Under the pieces are notes generated by a model that was given only the letters and a program-made list of their open reading frames with translations, was not told the origin of the DNA and searched no databases. The position numbers were made by a program, and so were the translations under genes. Positions 40,805 through 50,642 of a stretch of 64,000 bases of DNA are shown one piece after another; positions within the stretch are counted from its first letter, which is position 1, and each line of letters begins with the position of its first letter. The DNA is taken from positions 5,584,691 to 5,648,690 of the forward strand of contig OZ024789.1 of NCBI GenBank assembly GCA_964017065.1, read 5' to 3'. Source of the stretch: Haliclona indistincta. Lineage: Eukaryota > Porifera > Demospongiae > Haplosclerida > Chalinidae.

Positions 40805-43519
40805 CTATGGGAACTCGAATCGTGGCTTCATTTCACTAGAAGTCTGTTGTATGCTAGGTGCACCATGGAAGTCTGCCGATTTGCGTCTATTCCTCTTCAA
40901 CCGTCTACATTCTGCTTTGCTGAACTCTTGCCATACATGCCGTGGTAGTTGTGACAGCCGGCTTCGGTGAACTTGAAGTCGACAGTTTTGAGCTCTTAAC
41001 CTTTGACAGCATTTGATGAGCAGCATTTGATGAGCAGTACGTCGAACCAAAAAGCCATGTCCTACTTGCTGCATCCTTTCCAGTGCATACTGGTTGAGCT
41101 GTGATGTTGGGATAACAGGAATGTTCAGGACCAAACTGAATTCTCTAACAGTCATTCCAACATGGCAGCTAGGTCCTACTCTGTCTACTTTAGCTGTGAA
41201 TTTTTCCTTCAGAATTGTCCTCCATTTTTCTAAATCTACTTCAAATTTGTCTTCAAGAGCTCCAGACTCTAATTTTGACATCAACCATTTGTGTTCTTCG
41301 TAACAATCAGCTTTTGTCAACGCAATAATTACACGTAACCAGAAATATCGCCCAAACTTCCTGTGAAATAGTGTCAATGCTTTTAGAAGAGACTCATCTA
41401 ATTCTTCGTACATGTCCATACAGTGAATAATCACCACTTTAGAACGACTGCTGATCATTGCGTTGTCAAGAATGGTTTCACTGATGCCAGTCAGTCCATG
41501 TGTGTCAAAAATGTTCACACTACCTCCGTCTACTTGACTAAGGACTCGTCTTGTACTTGCTATTGTGGTGTCTAATTCCATGTCAGCAATAGCAGAAGAA
41601 AGCGAGGTTTTGCCAGATCCAGATTTTCCAAGCATTATTATCGAAACTGATTTTGGTTGATTAGATTCGTGCAAGATATGTTGTAGATTAGCATTGTCTA
41701 AAATAGTCACTTTGTTATCAAAGAAATGCTTTGGTTTAGCAATCATTGGCTCTGAGATAGAATGACGAGCTTGTCGGATAGAAGGACGAGCTTGTGGTTT
41801 AGGCACTTTCACAGGCATTGCTACTGCTCCCTCACTACCTTGAATATGAACCCGTCTAGTTCTTGTTCTAGTATCTAAGTCTAAACTAGGAAAGGTAGAG
41901 GAAAGAGATGATTTTACTGCACTGTCTGTACTTGATTGTAAGTCGACCAAAGTTTCTCCATCTGGAAAGATAGTGCGCGTTGTAATTGTAGTATCTCCCT
42001 CTGTTGAAATAGTATGAGTTGTAATTGTCTGTTTCTCTTCTGAGACAGTACGTGTTGCCATAGTTATTACTCCCTCAGAGGATTTAGGCACCATTGTTGT
42101 TCCCTGAATTGAGATAGGACTTGTTGCTGCCTTAGACCTATTTATTACTCCCTCTGAGATGTGTCTATTCTGTAGAGCAATAATGACATCAGAGTGCCCG
42201 TTTATTCTGGCTATGTTTAGAGGCGTGGTACCATCATCAGCTGGGAGGTTGGGATCGGCTTTAGCTCTGAGAAGAATATTAACGACATCAGAGTGTCCAT
42301 TCTGGGCTGCCATGTACAGAGCTGTGACACCATCGTATCTCCGAGTGTTGGGATTGGCTTTGGCATTGACGAGAAGACTGACAGCTTTGTCTCGGCCGCT
42401 GTAACTTCCACGCATCAGAGCAGTCCATCCTTCATTGTAGGACAAGTGTTGATATTGAGCAGAAAGGTCAGAAGAGTGGTGTCATTGTTCCTTACTGCCA
42501 ATACGAGAGAACATTCAAATGAAAACTGTGGCACCTCATTGCGAGACAAGTTGATGCATTTTTGTCCAATGGATAGTTCGCACACACCAACAAGGACGAT
42601 GAAGAATAGCTTTTCCTGCACAAAGTGGATGAGACAATCTTCTTTAGATTGTGGAGCGAGGTATGTCACAATGACCGATCCTCTGATTATCTTGAGGTGA
42701 GCCAGTACCGAGGTCTTATCTTGAAATATTTCTCTCAGTAATTTGTCCAAGTCTTGCATTGTCTTTTCCAACCACCCACCCACTAGACGAAGAGTGACTG
42801 TGCATGCTCCAGTTCCTTGGATAGATTTTTGAGCATTTTCGATAGTTTCCATAAACTCATTCAATGTAGTGGAGCTTTTGAAGTCAGTCAGCTGTTGGAT
42901 GTAGTCATTAAGATCAGTAACTATCCTTTCTTCACTGTCCAAGAAAATGGAAACAATGTTTTCAAGTAATGCATAATCAAGAAAACAGAATTCTTTCAAA
43001 CAGTCAAACAGTTCTTCAACAGTGGTGACTTCTTTATCGCTCAAGTACTCTTGGGAGAACCTCTTGAGTTCCCTTAGTGAAGGGTTTGCTGTCTCTAAAG
43101 CTGATTCAGCGGTCATCTTCAATCGGAAATACATTTTCTTAAGCCTTTCTAGTTCACGAGCAACATTGTCTTTCCTGTGGACCTTTAGTACGAGTGACTG
43201 TTCTTCACTGCATGTACCTGTGGGCGTACATGTAGCTAAAGTGCAGTGTGGGCGTAAATACTTGTTCCTCAGCTGACTTGCCGGGTTCTTCTCAGACATG
43301 CATGCTGTCGAGTGCATCAATCACCTTCTCCCACGATGGGTTCTCTTCTTCTTTCAACCATTTATCAAACATCTCGACTCTCCTACATTCAGTTGTCTGA
43401 TGATCTAGTTCGATCTCCTTTATTTCATCTTGGCTGAGCCCCAGGTGGGTTCCAAGTGTGTCCCAGTTGCTTACGTTTATCTCTCGCTCGAGAAGGCTGG
43501 CACTGAGTTGATCGGACAT
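40805..43519 (-). pseudogene. Death domain - helical - ankyrin - GTPase protein, two frameshifts
   Basis: Sponge-type signalling protein in three frames. Frame 1 (from ATG 43519): a death domain of about 75 residues (NWDTLGTHLGLSQDEIKEIE, ending WEKVIDALDSMH). Frame 2 (about 43310-42440): MSEKNPASQLRNKYL, then a helical region as found between death domain and ankyrins in such proteins. Frame 3 (about 42440-40805): three ankyrin repeats (GVTALYMAAQNGHSDVVNIL), a Thr/Ser linker, then a GTPase with GKSGSGKTS, FDTHGL and TKAD, near the AIG1/GIMAP type. The shifts are each one base, near 43309 and 42440, at places where the sense passes on without loss. Either a young pseudogene or two sequence errors; the parts themselves look intact. 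Likely role if active: NTP-switched adaptor in death or immune signalling. Confidence 0.75.
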
Positions 43520-43540
43520 GAAGACCATGCAGGTGATCAA

Positions 43541-44169
43541 GAACTAGTCGCTTATCAGTTCAGGGCAGCATGGGCAGTCAGGCTTAGAACAATGGGCGGA
43601 ATTTTATGGTCCTGCCGCCCCCCCTTGACCAGGGAGTTGACGTAATGCTGACGTTGCTGCACGTAGGCAAAGTTTCGTGGTCTGCTACGTCTTTTAGTGG
43701 ACAATTTGAGCGATAAGTATGTTGCGAAATAGATACTACTGCCAAAGAGCTTTCGTTTAAGCTACCTTACTCCACCCTTACCCATTTTAGTTTTTGCAGT
43801 ACAGAGAGATGAAGATAGAGAATTGGTCGGGCAAAAATATATTCACCCAAGAAAGCACCAACGTGATCAAATCAGCATTGCTATCATTCTTGAGCATCAG
43901 TTGGTTAATAATGTAAAGAAATTGCGGCTGTGGCGCACAAACTCTGGCTGCAATACGCACAAATGTTGTCCTATCACTGTAACAGCAGATAACTTGTTTC
44001 AGCTATTTGGAGCCAATCAGGCACCACAATGCACACTTGAGCTCGATATCATGTACTATAGCGCGATGGCAAACTGTTTAAACTATCCTGCATACATTCC
44101 AAAGCATTATTGTTCGTTAGTTGGCTCATAGATGATACAGTACACAAAACAATTCGATTACTTAATATA
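43541..44169. other. Upstream of the death-domain gene, no gene seen
   Basis: Probably holds the promoter of the minus-strand death-domain gene. A 102-codon plus-strand frame at 43823-44131 has no recognisable feature and was not called. Confidence 0.5.
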
Positions 44170-44559
44170 AAGAAATTAAAAAGATTTCTATCGAAATCAA
44201 AAGGATGTAGTGATGAAGAAATCTACCACTGGTTCACAATGTAAACCAACAAGGAACAAGCATAGAATGGTAACACGATTGACTTGCTAACAGACCATAG
44301 ATCCCTACATCAGTGGCTGCTGTGGCCAGACTATAGCTAGTTAAGCTATTTACTGTTGACTGACACTTTGAATAGAATTCAGCTTGTGACAAAATATTGA
44401 TCTTATGTACAGCCACAGATGTAGGGATCTATGGTCTGTTAGCAAGTCAATCGTGTTACCATTCTATGCTTGTTCCTTGTTGGTTTACATTGTGAACCAG
44501 TGGTAGATTTCTTCATCACTACATCCTTTTGATTTCGATAGAAATCTTTTTAATTTCTT
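44170..44559. repeat. 390-bp palindrome at one end of the foldback element
   Basis: The left arm begins AAGAAATTAAAAAGATTTCT and the right arm ends with its reverse complement. Pairing runs through GGATGTAGTGATGAAGAAAT and GACTTGCTAACAGACCATAG, nearly without mismatch. The loop lies at about 44318-44411. Short open frames here are by-products. Confidence 0.9.
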
Positions 44560-45402
44560 GTTTGTGTCCTTTTTCCTTTTTAGTGAAGTGCAGTTCAATA
44601 TCATGCATGTACGGAGAAGTCTTTGTTTCCACCATTAGTTTAGTATTCCTGTTGTTGATGGCTTTTCTTAAACTTGTAGCTAAAATTATATATCAGGTCT
44701 GCCTAGTCGCCTACGCATGCATGCAGTGCATACGAGCCCCGCCCACACTTGTTTGTAGATCTACACGGCGGTTATAACTATCTGGCAAGTGCAGAATGGC
44801 GATCCTACACGAGCTTACCGTTCTTCGAAGACTCCAGACAAATGCCGGGTGTGTGTTCTCCGTGATAGTGATCCAATCATCCACACGGCGCAGCGATACT
44901 TTAGCTGCTTGGTCACGTGCACTACCCATTGCTAATTGGTCACGTGCGTATTGCGCAATCACAATAATGGCGTCTAACACTAAGCTGACAATGGATCACG
45001 ATCGAGAAATCGCGGAACTTAGATCGCCGTTACGCTAAAAACAAAGCTCAAAAGGCACATGCCAGGAGAATTTCACGACTGTTCGTGGATGTTTTGGTCT
45101 CGGCACTGCTCGCGTAAAGGCGCTAGGCGAGTGGAAGAAAGAAGAAAGAAAGAAAGAAGAAAACGAAGATGACGAAACTCGATTTTCACCGTTTCCAGGT
45201 TCGTCACTTTAGTAACAATTTCGAGCAATCTCCTTGCTACTGTAAGATGGGGCAAAGCCAGAGAGCAGATCTAAGTGTCTAAAGACGTCTAAAATTCAAC
45301 ACCAGGCGAAATATCAGCGCTTGAACGCTAATACATTGTATGTAGCCGCCATCTTGTTTTCTCGTTCATCCCTACATAGGGAGACACTACCGTGTCTCCC
45401 TA
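44170..45402. mobile_element. Foldback element, copy 1 (1,233 bp)
   Basis: One end is a 390-bp palindrome (44170-44559; arms of about 148 bp, loop about 94). The middle is about 840 bp without coding capacity. The other end is a 26-bp hairpin (AGGGAGACAC, TACC, GTGTCTCCCT) at 45377-45402. The element at 60697-61943 has the same parts in the same order but opposite orientation. No transposase, so it is nonautonomous. TIR/TSD structure is not clear, so its class is open. Confidence 0.75.
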
Positions 45403-45753
45403 ATAAATATCTCTTCTGAGACTGGTTCTTCTCTAACATAATCATAATCTCCAGATCTGAGCAGCTATTATTTTCTCTTTCACGGTAACTTCTTTTGCCG
45501 GTAAAAGATCAAAGTGAAATTTTACAACAGAGAGCGAAGGACTCTGTTTGATAAGTTGAATCTATTATTATTTTCTGACAATATACAGTAAAAGGACCAA
45601 GGATCATGCATACATACATACATACGTACAATTGTTTCTTTCTCTGATATGTTCACTAGCTCCCATGATTATTCTCAATGTTGGAATCTGAATGACTTAC
45701 TCTACAACAGTGTCAAATAAAACGCAATTAACTTGGACAATTCTTATCAATTA
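45403..45753. other. Spacer between foldback element and degenerate GTPase gene
   Basis: AT-rich, includes a short CATA repeat near 45610. No gene seen. Confidence 0.5.
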
Positions 45754-46953
45754 TTAGCTGCACAATAAACTTGAAAACAGATAGGCCACAAAGCAGCAAC
45801 AGCAACAAACTGTTAGTATATCATAGCATGCCTTCTTTGTATCTTTCCAACAATCCTCAAGCCGGCTGTTAGGCATTTCAAATCGTGGCAGGCTGCTTGC
45901 ATGTAAGTAATACTCTTCTTGCTGAAGGTAAGTGTACAAATGACTGATACCAGGCACCATCTTTACAAGCAAGGGTTTATTTCTTAGAAACCTACTGTAC
46001 TCGTCTTCATAAAGCACATCATATGCCACATCGGGAGGCAACTTTGATAGCCGCTCATTGTGAAGTCGAATTCTAGAACCTTGTAACCTTTGACAGCATT
46101 TGATCAGCAGTAGATCAAACCAGTGACCATATCCTACTCGTTTCATCTTGACCAGTGCTCGTTCATCAAGTTGAGATGTTGGGACAACTGGAATTTCTAT
46201 TTCATCAAACTCTTCTTCAGTCATTCCAATATGGCAATTCGGTTGAACTTGGTCAGCTGTAGCAGTAAAACCTTCTCTCAGGTCATTTCTCCATTTTTCC
46301 ATCTCTCCTGCGAATTTCCCCTTAATAATATTACCTTCTGTCATACGTTGACAGCATAACTTAAGTAAACATTCAAACAGTGATTCAAGGAAATTTAATT
46401 CTGCCTTGTGTGACTTTAACCATTTCTCCTCATCGTAGCCGTTGGCATTTGTTAAAGCAATAATCGCGTGTTTCCAAAATTTCTCTCCAAATCTCTTGTG
46501 AAGTAGTGCCAGTGTTGCCAGAGTGTGCTTATCTAATTGATCGTGCATCTCAATACAGATAATAACTACTCCCTTGGATTCATTTGCAACAATGGTTGCT
46601 CCTACTAACTGAGCAATATAATCATTGTGCCTATCTTCATCGCTTGTGTTGATCATGTCACTTGCATTAATGATGTTAACACTAACTTGATTTACTTGAA
46701 GAACTTCTATGTTGGTGTCCATTTTTTGACCAGCAATAGTTGAAGCAAGAGAGGAACTTTCTTGTCCAATTATAATGATCGAGGCAGACTGCGGTTTTGT
46801 AGCTTCATCTATGATTTGCTGAAGGTTGGTATCCATACGGTATGATACAGTTGCTTCAGAATGGGATTCTTTAAGCTGAGGTGTGACTTCATCAGTAGCT
46901 ACCATAGCCATTGTTATTGCAAGAAACAGCAACTGCCGATGATTGCATGCCAA
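45754..46953 (-). CDS. Degenerate GTPase-like protein with Cys-rich membrane tail
   Basis: A 399-residue paralogue of the GTPase part of 40805-43519. Shared landmarks are a DTNLQQIIDEATKPQSASII start, a WKHAIIALT segment, a CHIGMTEEEFDEIEIPVVPT segment and LLIKCCQRLQGS. All nucleotide-binding signatures have changed: GQESSSLAST instead of GKSGSGKTS, INASDM instead of FDTHGL, and TNAN instead of TKAD. The C-terminus (CYDILTVCCCCCFVAYLFSS) looks like a membrane anchor with a palmitoylation-type cysteine run. No death domain or ankyrin is seen upstream. A start at the internal MAMVATDE is possible; the first residues could also be an exon end after an acceptor-like CAG. Probably a non-binding pseudo-GTPase; it keeps a full open frame. 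Confidence 0.65.
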   Translation of the reverse strand: MACNHRQLLFLAITMAMVATDEVTPQLKESHSEATVSYRMDTNLQQIIDEATKPQSASIIIIGQESSSLASTIAGQKMDTNIEVLQVNQVSVNIINASDMINTSDEDRHNDYIAQLVGATIVANESKGVVIICIEMHDQLDKHTLATLALLHKRFGEKFWKHAIIALTNANGYDEEKWLKSHKAELNFLESLFECLLKLCCQRMTEGNIIKGKFAGEMEKWRNDLREGFTATADQVQPNCHIGMTEEEFDEIEIPVVPTSQLDERALVKMKRVGYGHWFDLLLIKCCQRLQGSRIRLHNERLSKLPPDVAYDVLYEDEYSRFLRNKPLLVKMVPGISHLYTYLQQEEYYLHASSLPRFEMPNSRLEDCWKDTKKACYDILTVCCCCCFVAYLFSSLLCS

Positions 46954-48199
46954 CTACTAACATAAACCCATGTACAATTGTTGTAACTGTCATGTATTGT
47001 AGCAGGAACTTGAATTGTTTATGTTTATGATTTTATATAAAATTATGGGTGCAGAATCTAAGTTTAGCTTGACATAAATATTTTTACTCTATGACCAAAT
47101 TGGGTAGTATACTAGGCCCAGGGATTTCCTCTAGAATCGATTTTGTCCCTATGTATGCATGTTCTCTGGCCTGAACCCTAGCCTACACTATAGCGGTTGC
47201 AAATCGTCTTGGCAATGGCAATTGGAATAAACAAGCATTAAATAAATATAACTCATTGGGAGATACAGTCAAGAACCTCTTGATAACAGTCAAGAAATAG
47301 AATCACTCACAAATTTACCAGTGACGTCAATTTCACACATCCTTGTAACAGAAATCATGCATTATAGTTCAAATGTTTGGTACATTTTGACTTGAATCTT
47401 GCTTTACAAACCACTGAGTTACTCGTAGTAGACAGACTAGACACTAATCCTGATAGAGTGAATCTTGATTTATACTGTACACAACAAACCACCGAGTTAC
47501 TGCTCTATAACAGACACTAGTCGAATACTACACAACAAATTTAAACTAGTGCTCTATATGCACTAGCTATAAACCATGAGTACTACTCATGTGATAGAAG
47601 CACTGTTATTAGCTTTATTATTGATTGTATAAATGTAGTCTACAGGTTGCTGTCATACAGATTGCTATGAATTGATACAGGTTTTAGCCCATTGTAGCAG
47701 CCATCTTGAATTATGGTCATCCCTACATGTCATTGCCTAGTCACGGCAAAAATAACAAAATATTGTCAGTGTACCAGCAAATTTGTCAAGTAGCAGTGCA
47801 AATTAGCAGCAGCTAGCTAATTACTGTGTAGTCACCTTATTCGTTACACAGTACCATAATTATAGATACGTAATGTAGTGAGTTGATCATACCATAATGA
47901 CACAATAGCTTTGTCATTTCTGAGCATTGCATGTCTTCCAATAACAGCTAGTGACTTATTACATGATGTTATCAGTTAATTTACTACATGTACTGTATAC
48001 AAAAATATTTTTAAATTTCTTTTGAACAAAACAGTATTTATCCATACAAGGTCTTTACTTGGTTTGTGGATCAGGAAGAGCTCCTCAATTTTCTTCAAAT
48101 TGAGACATGGTCCTGACTTTCTTAAAGGATTTATACTCCTGGTACCAGGTGTATATGATTCCTAAGATTATCACAATCTTTTGCTTCTTTCTTGAGCTC
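46954..48199. other. Intergenic, no gene seen
   Basis: AT-rich. Near 47400-47560 a motif with AAACCACTGAGTTACT / AAACCACCGAGTTACT and CAGACTAGACACTA / CAGACACTAG recurs about 90 bp apart, an imperfect tandem duplication. Nothing coding could be supported. Confidence 0.5.
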
Positions 48200-48640
48200 T
48201 TATTCTACCAAATAAGTAGGAAGCTTCTTCAGCCTTGATTCGTGAACCTGTATGAGGCCTGCACCTTGTACACTTTGACAGCATTTGATGAGCAATTGAT
48301 CAAACCAGTAGCCATAGCCTACCTTCTTCATTCTGTCCATTTCATACTTGTCAAGTTGAGATGTTGGTATAAGTGGAATTTCTAGCTCATCAAAAACTTT
48401 ACCAGCCATTCTGATGTAGCAGCCTTCATAATTTCCTGCAGTTAAGTACCACTTTTAGGAGCCTTTTTCGTTTTTCGACCTCTTCTTTAAATTTCTTAGA
48501 AAGAGACTCATTTGATTTCAGCCATTTATGCTGTTCATATCGATCAGCAAAAGTCAATGCAACAACCACATGCTTCCAGAACATTCCCTTAAGTACTTTA
48601 TGAAGCGTTGCTAGAGTAGAATCATCGACTCATTCATACA
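48200..48640 (-). pseudogene. Third GTPase-like gene, C-terminal fragment
   Basis: The frame at 48200-48409 reads FDELEIPLIPTSQLDKYEMD and FDQLLIKCCQSVQGAG, the same C-terminal part as in the two GTPase-like genes to the left. Upstream to about 48640, in broken frames, the minus strand shows remnants such as MFWKHVVVALTFADRYEQHK. The G-motifs and the N-terminus are missing. A dead relative. Confidence 0.7.
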
Positions 48641-49185
48641 TTTTTAATGCAAATGAGTATGGCTCCCTTGCCTGTTCTAATAATTTATGTATTATCTCAA
48701 CAATTTCTTTATCATGATCACTGTTGTGTTGAATCACATCTCTTGTTCCACGTGATTATTTATAGTATCACTATAATTTTTTATAAGTCTTGTGAACCGT
48801 TATGCTTCGTTTATTATCAAGCTCAGTTGAGTAACAATATTTTTCGCTAGCTGTTTATGACAACCTCTTGAGTAGATAGCAAAATTATTTTACACAAATA
48901 GGCATAATGAACGTAATTACTTGTGTGTACAGTAGTGTGGTTTAATTCATCAAACGCTGTATAAACAGGATGTCTATTTGAGAAGTATTACATAATATAA
49001 TTATGCATAGGCGGCCCCACACCACATGCCTACGTGGGCCTTTTGCGGTTAGGCGGTTAGTGATCTGGGAAGCAGTTATAAAACATAGCGCCAAATATTT
49101 TGCAAAGAGCTTCAGTAAGATTCAAAGAAAGCGATATCTCGTAGTTTCTCATCATCTGATGTCATATTTGAACACAATTTATTAA
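48641..49185. other. Intergenic, no gene seen
   Basis: AT-rich; nothing assigned. Confidence 0.5.
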
Positions 49186-49194
49186 TGATGACCT

Positions 49195-49275
49195 TAGTCT
49201 AGCGCGCTATGACCCTCTACCGCGAAAGAAAAAGGGGAGGGGCCAAGCGGGAGAGGGTCATAGCTCGCTAGACTA
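49195..49275. mobile_element. 81-bp MITE with 9-bp target duplication
   Basis: The ends TAGTCTAGCGCGCTATGACC and, inverted, TAGTCTAGCGAGCTATGACC match at 23 of 24 bases when extended to CTCT. Both flanks read TGATGACCT (49186-49194 and 49276-49284), a perfect nine-base duplication as made by Mutator-like transposases. The inside is only about 33 bp and purine-rich. Confidence 0.85.
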
Positions 49276-49284
49276 TGATGACCT

Positions 49285-50642
49285 CAACCCGGCCATCCTT
49301 GATCTTGCGTACCAATGCCCCTAAACTAATTACATGGTAATCATGTGATCATACCAGTTAATTAATCATGTGACATTACCATTTCACTGCTAGGTTCTGT
49401 ACTTCTCCATTCTTGTCCTCCACTAGTTTCAAAACACTATGGACCACCTGAAAGTGAAATTCTGAGACCAGGAGCGTTCAAGTATAAATGTGCATTGTGG
49501 CTCACTATTATTTTTTTCTGTACCTATACATGTACATTCATCCACGCTCCGTTCTGCCCGTTTCCAGCTAAAACAAGCGAGTGTTCACCCAGACCCATGA
49601 TCGCCGTCTTATGCGGCCAGCACTGAAAACCTTCCTTATAAGGAAGGTTAACGTTTTGCAGCAAAAGCGGCAGACTTTATAGATTTCGTTATCCACAGTT
49701 GAATGCTCCTTCCCCTTATACGCTCCTGATTTGACTGAATACATGTTCGAAAAATCTGTATTAAATCATTCCTGAGTTCCCTCTTGTTCCTAGCTGACTA
49801 AGCTGCATGATGACCTGCAAGCTACATGATGACCTCCCTATTTGCATCTGTTGTTTATAGCTCTACTTTCGATTCCTTTCTGAAACTGGCTCTTCTCTGA
49901 CATGTCCTCCCGCCAGAGCAGCTAATATCTTATCCCATGATGAATTTTCTCTAACTTTTATTCACTGAATATCTGGATTTGTTTTATTACTGACAATACG
50001 GCGAGATGATATTACTATAAACCAGCACCCACACAATGCACATCCAGCACTAGCTAACTATATTATAGTAATAATGTGTATTACTAATAATGTAAATTGA
50101 AGGAAGAGTGACAAAATAGTAGTACGGTGCATGGAGCCTTTCTTAATAGGCACTCCCAATAGCAGACACCTCCATAACATAATGGACAATTTGCTGATGT
50201 ACATAGCAATACAAAAATACAGATTGAACCCTCATGTAATGGACAAAAAGCACTTGTCCGTTATAGAGAGGTTCCACATTATTCATTAATCACACCTTGA
50301 TGTCACATCAGTACACTAACACATGCACAATCGCGTGTTGTGTGTTACCTTTTCACTCAATTTTGGTAAAATCACAAACAACACCGCATTGCACTGACAC
50401 TAGAATTGCATAGGTGGGTGGCATCAGAACATTTTTGTTTCATTGAAACTATGCATACTCAGCAATATTCATTTACTTCAGTAAGAATAGAGCATTAATA
50501 ACAACTGAGTTTTTTATGATAATAAAAATTCATTATGAGAATCAATAATGCTACTTTTAAATACACATTGCATAAAAACAGTATAATTCTGATGAGTCAT
50601 GAATGACTGCAGTGCTGTTAATTCTCTAGCTCTACGATCTTT
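49285..50642. other. 3' region of helicase-ligase C with a MITE remnant
   Basis: At about 50160-50285 the text TAATGGACAA, then AATGGACAAAAAGCACTTGT, CCGTTATAGAGAGGTTCC resembles the ends of common Tc1/mariner-derived MITEs (ACCTCTATAACGGACA). It is too decayed to bound. No gene seen. Confidence 0.45.

Noticed and set aside
43823..44131. 102-codon plus-strand frame
   Set aside because: No domain, no splice context, no second copy; length is possible by chance.
44170..44559. Palindrome as a CRISPR array or attachment site
   Set aside because: Only two inverted arms, no regular spaced repeats, and it moves as part of the foldback element.
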